Origin: Prevotella sp. UBA4268
GTDB taxonomy: Bacteria > Bacteroidota > Bacteroidia > Bacteroidales > Bacteroidaceae
Direction of reading: 5' to 3'
NCBI GenBank assembly: GCA_002395135.1
Contig: DGWC01000017.1
Location: 1-32,642, forward strand
DNA length: 32,642 nt
Shown here piece by piece: positions 8,201 through 15,386 of the stretch. A program made the translations under genes and the position numbers. The notes beneath the pieces were generated by a model. The model saw nothing but the letters and a program-made list of their open reading frames with translations. It was not told the DNA's origin and made no database searches. Positions within the stretch are counted from its first letter, which is position 1; every line of letters begins with the position of its first letter.

Positions 8201-8807
8201 GATGGACGTGGAGAATCCCTACGATTTCAGGGAATATCTTGTAAAGGCAGGATGCACGGAGCCGGATATTTCGGGTGGTGTGAGTGCCTCGCTGCGTTAT
8301 AAACATTTGCATCTACGTGCTCAGTTTGCCATGTCTTTCGGAGCCCAGTCTTGGTTGCCAGAATACTATGCCTCTTCAGGCGCACCCCGCCCAGAGGTGA
8401 ATGTTCCAAAGTATATGCTTGACAGATGGAGAAAACCAGGAGATGAACTTAACACGGACATCCCGTCCATACCTGCTGGTAATCCGAATGCCACTGCCGG
8501 ACTATGGCGTTCATTCTATTACAACAACCGTACGGAAATTTATTCTCCAGACACTTATCAGATGTACAACAGATCAACGGCTCGCATTGCTGATTCTGAT
8601 TTCATCCGTTGCCGTTCCCTGTCTTTGCAATATGACCTTCCGAAAAAGTGGATTAATACTATTGGGATTAGGAATGCTTACGTAACGGGCAGTCTTACTA
8701 ATCCGTTCTTCATTGCCTTTGATAAGAAGTGGGAGGGTCGTGACCCAGAGACCTCAACATGGCCGGCACGTAAATCGTTTACCCTTTCATTAAATTTAAA
8801 TTTCTAA
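5229..8807 (+). CDS. SusC/RagA-family TonB-dependent receptor with STN signalling domain
   Basis: 1192-residue outer-membrane transporter. The signal peptide covers about residues 1-28 (ends GAHAQ). An STN (secretin/TonB N-terminal) domain at about 32-102 contacts FecR in signalling receptors. A carboxypeptidase-regulatory-like domain follows at about 112-190 (VTGQVVDENGDPLMGATVQV). The SusC plug starts at DDVIVTGYGSYNRGQYVGAV (about 194) and includes RIRGTSTLLGNQEPLWVVDG and ATAIYGTQASNGVIVITTKK. The barrel continues to a terminal F (SLNLNF). SusC forms the channel closed by the SusD lid encoded next, and is powered by TonB. Base composition drops from about 55-65% GC in the STN/regulatory-like part to about 45% from roughly 5820 on, at the plug boundary. 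The ligand cannot be inferred; RagA-type members import peptides and SusC imports glycans. Confidence 0.96.
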   Translation: MEKTKCKHRLLQAVIILLCLLMGQGAHAQSKTIVVKVQNEPLPKVLRMIEKNTDYKFMFTNDDLNRFRVTKNINERDIHTVVKKLISGLPLTYSVNKNFIYITPDKSAPQAGKSQGRPNRVTGQVVDENGDPLMGATVQVVGKNLVAVADADGRFIIDGVSASDKLQISYLGMKPATVSAKDGVISMVSDNMIDDVIVTGYGSYNRGQYVGAVTQIKADDIKIANESTIDQMLQGVIPGMSVINKTGKVGGTPKIRIRGTSTLLGNQEPLWVVDGVIQTNPTPIPNDASPLSSDMDQMMETAGNAISWLNPADIETITVLKDASATAIYGTQASNGVIVITTKKAKAGSGFSINYSGSMSVTQKPHYGLYDMMNSQENMQFQQEMWEDRNSYTREVLPISYAGLVQKLQSKQISKDEFDRQFRIMESMNTDWFDILFRTPVSTQQNISVSSSGNKLSSRFSVGFNTTPGEAKGNSMQSLTASSNTTYRFNNRLSIDLSMNGSYRKSENFAFGVSPYEYAMSTTRTIPAYNDNGTYFYHEKFGATSYSIPGKLYYNYNILNERDNTGTTTIANTFQGALSLRWDVMKHLQFQGDATLSLASNTIKTYATEFSNYVSVIRGYEIGEVLPNSVEENASVLPSGGVLNNQNSNTVNYSFRGAFVYDNTFNKLHRLTFNLGMQLTSNKVDGNAELRYGYLRYRGETFAPVPNRLSLELVPGISTQNQYKTDLYELMRQGASVTNTKANTLSEYLTAVYSFDNRYVLNFNARLDASNRFGQDENKRFNPSFSLGGKWRIGEEHFMDWAKDWYDMFDISFAYGWRGNAVTAVSPYLIARDGGMHYTFHQYYLSIVSLPYPGLGWEKTRDWNLGVDFSFFDGRLSAGFNYYNKRSEVLSSREVAAEYGVDAAYIDGTVMKNRGYELIISATPIRTKDWTLSFSFNTSKDKNTVENNKRHNTAVDYLNGTAILDDEPYGTFYAWDFKGLDPETGYPTFNKMDVENPYDFREYLVKAGCTEPDISGGVSASLRYKHLHLRAQFAMSFGAQSWLPEYYASSGAPRPEVNVPKYMLDRWRKPGDELNTDIPSIPAGNPNATAGLWRSFYYNNRTEIYSPDTYQMYNRSTARIADSDFIRCRSLSLQYDLPKKWINTIGIRNAYVTGSLTNPFFIAFDKKWEGRDPETSTWPARKSFTLSLNLNF

Positions 8808-8833
8808 TTGCTCACACCATAAAAAGATTACTT

Positions 8834-10291
8834 ATGAGAAAATACATCTATATATTGTTCATTGCAGTAGTGATGACAGGCTGCGGTGACTTCTTGGAAG
8901 AGGAATCTCAGAGTGAGGTGATACCCAAAACCACGAGCGACTTCTCAGAACTGCTCATTGGCAATGGGTATCCCGACGGATCGGGACCTAATTTGGGCAT
9001 ATTGTATATGCTTGATGATGACTGCGAGATGGATCTTGTTACCAGAAACTGGGACGGTAGCGATGGCATCTCTGGTAATACTACCACAGTTAGGTATTCA
9101 TCATACTATCAGTGGCAGCCCACGATGTGTGATGTCGATGGAGAAGGCGAAAACTGGAACACCACCATTTCTTCCACCTTCTATTCTTATTTCTATAAGA
9201 AAATCATGGGATGTAATGCAGTACTTGATTTGATTGACGAAGCACTTGGAACACAAGAAGACCGCGACCGCATCAAAGCAGAGGCTCTCGCTGTTCGCAG
9301 TTATCTTTATTTCCAACTTGTCAATATTTTCGGCGAACCCTATAATTACAATAAGAGTGCTTTGGGTGTGCCTTTGAAACTGAATTCAAACTTGTCAGAT
9401 GAAAGTATACCAAGGGCTACCGTGCAAGAAGTTTATGAGAATGTAATTGTTCCAGGTCTTGTTGAGGCAGCACGCCTGCTTGACCCGCAACCGATTATGC
9501 GGAAGAACTATCGCATTAATCAGCCCGCCATTCACATTATCTTGTCAAGGGTGTATCTGTTCATGGAACGCTATGAAGAGTGCATTGCCGAAGCCAATAA
9601 GGCTATTGCCCAGGGAGCATATCTGAGCAATATCATCACAGAAGGGTATGCTTCTTCTTCGCTCGACAGGTTCGCATACGCAAATCCTGAAGTGGAGTGG
9701 CTTACAGGCAGTGAAACTTATTTCAACACCGTGGTCAATTACTATCGGCCTGGAATGTGTTCGGCTTTCAGAGCACTTTGGGATTGGGACAATGATGTCC
9801 GCGTGGATATGTTTGGCCTCCGTCTTGCTAACAGTTGGGACATGATAGCAAAGCCTTCAGGTTCGATAAATCTCAGTCAGAGCATACGTGGCAGTGAGGC
9901 CTATATGAACCGTATGGAGGCAGAGGCTCTGTCGGGTAACAGCGCATCAGCCCTCAACGACCTTAACCTGTTCCGTCGCAACAGGATTAGAAATTACGTT
10001 GACGAAACCCTTTCAGGCGATGCTTTGTTGACTGCAATACGCACGGAACGCCGTAAAGAGTATTGTTTTGAGGGGTTCCGTTGGTTCGACCTTCGCCGTT
10101 ATGGTATGCCTGAAATTACCCACTTGTATCGTGCAGAGGCAGGGGGACCGTTGTTTAAGTACACGTTAAAGGAAAAAGACCCCATGTATACCATTCCTTT
10201 CCCTTCGATTCTCTTTGAGAAAAACACGGCTTTGATTCAAAATGAAAGTCGTAATGGGGCTGCGCGTATTGGTGAGATTGTTAATGAATAA
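8834..10291 (+). CDS. SusD/RagB-family surface lipoprotein
   Basis: 485-residue SusD homologue that should sit as a lid on the SusC channel and bind ligand at the cell surface. A lipoprotein signal peptide ends at MTGC, with Cys17 as the lipidated residue. A run of acidic residues (DFLEEESQSE) soon after it fits a lipoprotein export signal. The TPR-like helical N-terminal half spans about residues 95-270 (AEALAVRSYLYFQLVNIFGE is the typical segment). The C-terminal SusD/RagB segment includes YMNRMEAEALSGNSASALND and RTERRKEYCFEGFRWFDLRR, the latter highly typical. It lies 26 bp after the receptor gene. Its lower GC (about 43% in a counted 60-bp stretch) matches the SusC barrel part. Confidence 0.96.
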   Translation: MRKYIYILFIAVVMTGCGDFLEEESQSEVIPKTTSDFSELLIGNGYPDGSGPNLGILYMLDDDCEMDLVTRNWDGSDGISGNTTTVRYSSYYQWQPTMCDVDGEGENWNTTISSTFYSYFYKKIMGCNAVLDLIDEALGTQEDRDRIKAEALAVRSYLYFQLVNIFGEPYNYNKSALGVPLKLNSNLSDESIPRATVQEVYENVIVPGLVEAARLLDPQPIMRKNYRINQPAIHIILSRVYLFMERYEECIAEANKAIAQGAYLSNIITEGYASSSLDRFAYANPEVEWLTGSETYFNTVVNYYRPGMCSAFRALWDWDNDVRVDMFGLRLANSWDMIAKPSGSINLSQSIRGSEAYMNRMEAEALSGNSASALNDLNLFRRNRIRNYVDETLSGDALLTAIRTERRKEYCFEGFRWFDLRRYGMPEITHLYRAEAGGPLFKYTLKEKDPMYTIPFPSILFEKNTALIQNESRNGAARIGEIVNE

Positions 10292-10304
10292 AAAGTGGAG
10301 TATT

Positions 10305-11228
10305 ATGATGACAAATTTTAAATATGTATGGATGCTGGCCTTTGCTTGTTTGACACTTGCATCGTGCAGCGATTCCGATGAAATCGGTGATCCAATAGAG
10401 ATAAAGCCAGACTATGTGTTACCACAGCAAGGAGCCTCTTCTTCTGCAAACCAGCGTATTCAGGAACTTTACAATAAGTATGGTTCTTATTTCCTTTATC
10501 GCTTTGATGCGAAGGATGCTTTCTGGGTGCAATATACTGGAAATGCAAATCAGCGTGGTTCCAATTTCGTTACTGAGGGTGACCCTGCCAATGTTGACGC
10601 GATGCTTGACTTCCTTACAGATAACTGGCTTTCATATTTCCCAGATGATTTTTTGAAAAACGGGGGTATTCCATACCGTGTGTTCTTAGCCAATGAATAT
10701 TATAATTATATTGACTGGGGGGGAGGCAATGGCCACCGTTCTAATTACACCCATCAAATACTTGGCAATGCTATCATCATCGCAGGATTGAATGATGTCA
10801 AGAACTTGGATGAAGCGGCAAAGAAGGCAAAGAAACTGGACCTCATCAATGTCTTGTGGAATTATTATATTGCTCAAGGACTCGTGACAATTCCTGATGA
10901 GTTCTATAGCGTTACCGACTATGTAACAGTTCCTTCATCATCAGGTTATTATGGTTGGACTGCAGCAGAAGTGGAGGCTTTCCGCCAAAGGGGTTTCCTT
11001 CCTGTGTATAGTACGAAGCAAGACAGTTGGTATTGGGGAAGTTATTATTGGAATGAGTCTACGGCAAAAACTCAAGATGTAGCCAATTACATGGACTTCA
11101 TTTTCAATGCTACAGATGCGGAGATAGAGTCATATTTTACATACCCGCTCATTAAGCAGAAGTATGAGACCTTAATCAATCATTTCAAGAACAACTATGG
11201 TCTTGACCTGAGGGCGATAGCCAATTAA
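10305..11228 (+). CDS. Metallohydrolase-like lipoprotein without HExxH (substrate-import-associated family)
   Basis: About 307 residues from the ATG at 10305, chosen because GGAG lies 5 nt upstream and the signal peptide then ends in a lipobox LASC with Cys21. An in-frame upstream Met at 10242 lies inside the SusD gene and is unlikely. The overall layout resembles the zinc metallohydrolase lipoproteins encoded beside SusC/SusD (TIGR04549/Peptidase_Mx1-like): an N-terminal IQELYNKYGSYFLYRFD segment, a middle helix, and a C-terminal helix ending NNYGLDLRAIAN. Where the family has HExxH before a short Pro-containing turn, this protein has NVLWNYYIAQG (about residues 182-192) followed by TIPDEFYSVT, with no His or Glu to bind zinc. 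I infer a binding protein derived from an enzyme. The family match is from memory, without alignment. Confidence 0.62.
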   Translation: MMTNFKYVWMLAFACLTLASCSDSDEIGDPIEIKPDYVLPQQGASSSANQRIQELYNKYGSYFLYRFDAKDAFWVQYTGNANQRGSNFVTEGDPANVDAMLDFLTDNWLSYFPDDFLKNGGIPYRVFLANEYYNYIDWGGGNGHRSNYTHQILGNAIIIAGLNDVKNLDEAAKKAKKLDLINVLWNYYIAQGLVTIPDEFYSVTDYVTVPSSSGYYGWTAAEVEAFRQRGFLPVYSTKQDSWYWGSYYWNESTAKTQDVANYMDFIFNATDAEIESYFTYPLIKQKYETLINHFKNNYGLDLRAIAN

Positions 11229-11242
11229 AACGCTATGAAGGG

Positions 11243-11297
11243 GACTGTGTCAGATGATAAAAATATTTTTTGATATGGATATCATATTGACACGGTC
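11243..11297 (+). terminator. Hairpin between receptor cassette and thioredoxin genes
   Basis: Arms GACTGTGTCA (11243-11252) and TGACACGGTC (11288-11297) pair over 10 bp with one G-T, and an inner ATGAT/ATCAT can extend the stem. A T-rich stretch lies in the loop but only a weak T-tail follows. It may be a terminator or attenuator that lowers read-through into the next genes. Confidence 0.5.
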
Positions 11298-11328
11298 TCT
11301 TCGTTATATAAACAAATAGTTTGATTTT

Positions 11329-13332
11329 ATGAAACGTATACATTTTTTGTTGACGGCATGGATGCTCATCGTGCCAGCAACTTTTTTTGCACAGCAGGCC
11401 AGCCGTTTGACCTTGTCTGCTGATCCGTTGGAAGCAGGACAAACCATCACCGTGACCTATGATGCCAAGGGCGGCCCCCTGGGCGGTGAGTCGCACGTCT
11501 ACGGATTTGCTTACACCTATGATGATTATAAGTGGCACATCCATGATGTGGCATTGAGCAACGGGGGCGACAATACGTGGAAAGGCTCTTTCAATGTGCC
11601 TGCCGACTGCGGATTGGTGGCTTTTAAGTTTCAGGCTTCGCTGTCGGAATATCCCGACACGGTGGATAACAATGACAATCAGGGCTATATCTACATGGTG
11701 GGCGATGCTGAGAAAAAGCCTGCAAGAGGGGCTCAACTGGCATGGGGCCTGCTGCGCAAGCCGTCGCTGCACTGCGGTGTGGAAGGTTATTTCGGCCAAG
11801 GCTTTCAGGAGATTTCCGACGAGGCCGTCATGATGTGGCTCGACAAGGAAACGAAGATGTTTCCCGCTGAGGGGCATAAGTTCTTCAATGCCATGAAAGC
11901 GGTGTTCCGCCATCTGTATGGCGAAAAGGCGGAGGGTGGCATTCGTTACCTGGTGGGCGTACTGGAGGCTGAGCCGAACAAGACAGACGAGGATGTATAT
12001 AATATCTGGTCTACTTATCAGTTTGATCTGAAAGACAAGGCCAAGGCCGACAGCGTGATGAAGGCCTTTGCGGCCGTGAAACCCTACAGCATGCTGAACC
12101 GGCGCGAAAATGCCGGCAAACTCTATCAGTTGCAGGGGGAGGAGTTCTACAGGGCTGCCGATGAGTTCCGCAAGAATTATCCTTTCCGCGAGTGGCTCAA
12201 GAATCCTGATCCGCAGGGTTTTGCCTATGCCAATTTCTATTCTGCCCTTGAGCGCAATCTGTATAAGGACAAGCAGTATGACAAGATGCTGGAGGTAATG
12301 GACGAGGGGGCTTTCTCTACCATTGCCGATGTGTATATGCACGGCCCGCTGTGGCTGATTCAGAAGGCTCCCACTGATCCCAAGGAGTATGTGGACATCA
12401 GCAGAAAGATGATTGACCGTATGTTGGGAAAGGTAGGAGAGAACATCGACTACTATGGGCGTAGCAGAACGGACGCTCAGATGCGCGAGGCGCAGCAGAA
12501 GACGCTGGATTATTACCTGTGTGTGCAGGCAGAGATTTTCCAGCGCAGCGAGCGGTGGCAGGATGCCGTGGACTATATGGACAAGGTGGCCGAGGGCGAG
12601 CGCTTCAAGCAGTATCCTGCGGGAAATCAGGCTTACGTGGTGAGTCTGGAACGGCTGGGACGCGGCGACGATGCCATTCGTGCCCTGAAGAGTGCGGCGG
12701 CTGCTGCCCAGATGACTCCGCTGCTCATTGAGAAACTGCAAGGTTATTACAACGCGCTGACCGACAAGCCGGCAAAGAGTTTCGACGAGTATCTGTCGTC
12801 GCTGAAATCGGAAGAGGCCAAGGCCATGATGATGGCGCATGTGAGAGAGGGGCTGGTGGACGAGCCGTTCACACCTTTCAACCTGCAGAAGCACAACGAA
12901 AAGGGTACAGTTAGTTCGGCATCGTTCCATAAGGACGACATCGTGGTGCTCGATTTCTGGGCCACGTGGTGCGCCCCTTGCATTGCCGCACTGGCAGGCA
13001 TGCAGTTGGCCGTGGACAAATATGCTGACGATGAGCATGTGAAATTCTATTTCGTGCAGACGCAGGACACGCCCGGCGGTGCTGTAGACCGTGTATGGGC
13101 TCGTGGCAAGTATCACAACATGCAGGTGCTGTACGACCAGAACAAGTCGGCCAGCAGCAAGGGATACAACAAGGTGTACAGCGATATGTTCAAGGGCACT
13201 TCGGGCATTCCGCAGAAGGCCGTGCTGAAGGGCGGGCGCATCCGCTACCGTGCTGAGGGATACGGAGGCAGTCCGAGCGGACTGATGGATGAGATTTCGG
13301 CAGTGATAGAAATCTTGAAAAAGGAGAAATAG
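11329..13332 (+). CDS. Exported protein with C-terminal TlpA-like thioredoxin domain (paralogue 1)
   Basis: 667-residue periplasmic protein, the first of three related copies. The signal peptide ends near FFAQQ (about residue 22), with no lipobox. An Ig-like beta-rich domain lies at about 24-125 (LEAGQTITVTYDAKGGPLGG, then VYGFAYTYDDYKW). A helical, TPR-like middle region spans about 150-510. The thioredoxin/TlpA domain at about 515-667 has DFWATWCAPC with Cys548 and Cys551, and a cis-Pro loop GTSGIP. Thioredoxin domains of this type reduce or shuffle disulfides of periplasmic substrates, recharged by an inner-membrane electron donor that is not in this window. Base composition returns to about 58% GC here (counted at 12061-12120). 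The N-terminal and middle domains are not assigned to a named family with confidence. Confidence 0.88.
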   Translation: MKRIHFLLTAWMLIVPATFFAQQASRLTLSADPLEAGQTITVTYDAKGGPLGGESHVYGFAYTYDDYKWHIHDVALSNGGDNTWKGSFNVPADCGLVAFKFQASLSEYPDTVDNNDNQGYIYMVGDAEKKPARGAQLAWGLLRKPSLHCGVEGYFGQGFQEISDEAVMMWLDKETKMFPAEGHKFFNAMKAVFRHLYGEKAEGGIRYLVGVLEAEPNKTDEDVYNIWSTYQFDLKDKAKADSVMKAFAAVKPYSMLNRRENAGKLYQLQGEEFYRAADEFRKNYPFREWLKNPDPQGFAYANFYSALERNLYKDKQYDKMLEVMDEGAFSTIADVYMHGPLWLIQKAPTDPKEYVDISRKMIDRMLGKVGENIDYYGRSRTDAQMREAQQKTLDYYLCVQAEIFQRSERWQDAVDYMDKVAEGERFKQYPAGNQAYVVSLERLGRGDDAIRALKSAAAAAQMTPLLIEKLQGYYNALTDKPAKSFDEYLSSLKSEEAKAMMMAHVREGLVDEPFTPFNLQKHNEKGTVSSASFHKDDIVVLDFWATWCAPCIAALAGMQLAVDKYADDEHVKFYFVQTQDTPGGAVDRVWARGKYHNMQVLYDQNKSASSKGYNKVYSDMFKGTSGIPQKAVLKGGRIRYRAEGYGGSPSGLMDEISAVIEILKKEK

Positions 13333-13344
13333 GGGATTTTTGTG

Positions 13345-15372
13345 ATGACAGAAACCATACTTAACAGAATCATAAAGATATGGCTGGCGGTTGCTGGGCT
13401 GGCCATGGCGTGTCCGTTGTGGGCGCAGGGGCAGGCGGTGACGCTGAACGCTCCGGCCATGGTGGCTGGCGAGACGGTCACGATTCAGTATGACTGCGGC
13501 GAAACGTCATTGGCAGGCGAGCAGGCGGTTTACGGGTTTGCCTATGTCTATGAGAACTATCAGTGGAGAGTCTATGACATCGATATGCGCAGCGCGGGAG
13601 AAAATCTTTGGCAGGGAGCCTTCGACGTTCCCCGGCAGGCAGGCTTTGTGGCTTTTAAGTTTCAGGAGACACTGGATACTCGTCCGGAGAAGACCGACTG
13701 CAATGGCAGCCAGGGATATCTCTATCAGGTGTATGCCCAGAAGAAAGGGTTGATGCCGGGGGCTGACATCGGCAAGGCGGCGTTCCTGTCGCATGCGGTG
13801 ATGACGGCTCCGGGATACCAGGGCGTGGGCGGCTATTTCGACCAGGATGAACCGTTGGCAGACAAGGAGATGTTGAAAGCGCTGATAGCGGCAGAGAGGA
13901 AACATTACGCCAAAAATCTACAGAAGTATTTCTATGAAGAGGTGAACCTCTACAGACAAATCTATGGCACCGAAGCCGACGCGTATATACGGACGACGCT
14001 GAAAGAGGTGGAAGGGGGCAAGAACCTGGATGAGAATGCGTTGTACAACCTGAGTTATGCCTATCTGTTCCTGATGCAAGACAAGGAGAGGTCGCACCAG
14101 TGGGACGAGCAGATGTTGGCGCGCTTCCCCCATGGCCGGCTGGCCCGCCTGAAGGCGATCGGGGCACTCAACTCGCTGAAAGGCGACGACTATATGCAAG
14201 CCGCTATGCAGGTGAGGCGCGACTTCCCTGTGGAGATCTATTACCGGAACATGGATTTCCAGGGCTATATATACCGCAATTTCTATCGCAGGCTTTCACA
14301 GGAACTCTTCGATGCAGGGCAATACGACCAGTTGGAGGAGGTGATGAAAGAGATGAACTCTGGCATGCTGGAAGATGCTTTTACGCATCAGCCCAAACAG
14401 TGGATGAAGTTTCCTGACAGGGATCCCAATCAGTATTATGGCATTGCAAAGAAATACATCGAGGAGATGCAGAAGAAATATGCTTTCCATGGCAATATGG
14501 ACGGCACGGGCGCTTCGGCGAAGCAGCGGGAGCGGTATCACCTGCAATATCTGGAATACTGCAAAACGATATTCACCGAACTGGCATACAGAACAGGGCA
14601 TTACGGGGAGGGCGTGGCCATGATGGAGAGCATTCCTTTGGAGAGACGCTTCAACTATGATCCCAACAACAACGAGACGTTTGTGCGCTGTCTGGAACAA
14701 CTGGGAAGAAACGCAGAAATACCTGCCGCACTTCAGTCGGCGGCATCGCACAGCAAACTGACACCTGATTTGCTGGAGCGGTTGAAGAACTATTATGCCG
14801 GTTTAGAGGAGAAACCGTCATCGGGTTTTGATGAATATCTCTATTCGCTGAAGACGGAAGAGGCGAAGAAGGAGATATTGAGAAGTGTGCGACGGGGGCT
14901 GGTGTCTGATCCGTATACACCGTTCAGCGTCGAGGATGTCAATGGAGGACGGGTGAGTTCGGCGGATTTTGGCAAGGATGATATCATTGTGCTCGACTTC
15001 TGGGCGATGTGGTGTGCGCCGTGCTGTGCTGCGCTTGTTGGTATGCAGATGGCCGTGGAGAAATATCTTGACGATGAGCATGTGAAGTTCTTCTTTGTGG
15101 ATACGCAAGACAGGGCAACAAAAGAGCAACTGAATCGCTACTGGAAAGACAAGGGGTATCATGACATGCTCGTGGTGTTCGACCAGGATCGTCCGGGAAC
15201 CCACGACGGCGCTCTGCTCTATGGCGACATGTTCCCCGGCACTTCGGGCATTCCGCAGAAGGCCATCCTGAAAGGCGGCAAGGTGCGCTATCGTGCCAGC
15301 GGCTATATGGGGAGCCCAAGCGGGCTGATGGACGAGATATCGGCAGTGATAGAAATCTTGAAGAAAGAATAA
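13345..15372 (+). CDS. Exported protein with C-terminal TlpA-like thioredoxin domain (paralogue 2)
   Basis: 675 residues from the ATG at 13345. A GTG lies one codon earlier at 13342, and AGGGGA sits 8 nt before the chosen ATG. It has the same layout as the preceding gene: signal peptide ending PLWAQ, Ig-like domain with VYGFAYVYENYQW, helical middle with DEYLYSLKTEEAKKE, then thioredoxin. The active site reads DFWAMWCAPCC with Cys557 and Cys560 and a third adjacent Cys561, unlike the neighbours. The cis-Pro loop is GTSGIP. Stretches of DNA are shared with paralogue 1, such as the word TCGGCAGTGATAGAAATCTT near both 3' ends, so the pair probably arose by tandem duplication. It starts 12 bp after paralogue 1 and is likely cotranscribed and translationally coupled. 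Confidence 0.88.
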   Translation: MTETILNRIIKIWLAVAGLAMACPLWAQGQAVTLNAPAMVAGETVTIQYDCGETSLAGEQAVYGFAYVYENYQWRVYDIDMRSAGENLWQGAFDVPRQAGFVAFKFQETLDTRPEKTDCNGSQGYLYQVYAQKKGLMPGADIGKAAFLSHAVMTAPGYQGVGGYFDQDEPLADKEMLKALIAAERKHYAKNLQKYFYEEVNLYRQIYGTEADAYIRTTLKEVEGGKNLDENALYNLSYAYLFLMQDKERSHQWDEQMLARFPHGRLARLKAIGALNSLKGDDYMQAAMQVRRDFPVEIYYRNMDFQGYIYRNFYRRLSQELFDAGQYDQLEEVMKEMNSGMLEDAFTHQPKQWMKFPDRDPNQYYGIAKKYIEEMQKKYAFHGNMDGTGASAKQRERYHLQYLEYCKTIFTELAYRTGHYGEGVAMMESIPLERRFNYDPNNNETFVRCLEQLGRNAEIPAALQSAASHSKLTPDLLERLKNYYAGLEEKPSSGFDEYLYSLKTEEAKKEILRSVRRGLVSDPYTPFSVEDVNGGRVSSADFGKDDIIVLDFWAMWCAPCCAALVGMQMAVEKYLDDEHVKFFFVDTQDRATKEQLNRYWKDKGYHDMLVVFDQDRPGTHDGALLYGDMFPGTSGIPQKAILKGGKVRYRASGYMGSPSGLMDEISAVIEILKKE

Positions 15373-15386
15373 ACTAATATAATGAT

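Noticed and set aside
10242..10304. Upstream start for the metallohydrolase-like lipoprotein, inside the SusD gene
   Set aside because: It would add 21 residues before a normal lipoprotein signal peptide; GGAG is correctly placed only for the ATG at 10305.
11233..13116. Minus-strand open frame (627 codons) opposite thioredoxin paralogue 1
   Set aside because: No recognisable motif, and the opposite strand has a signal peptide, CAPC site and cis-Pro loop.
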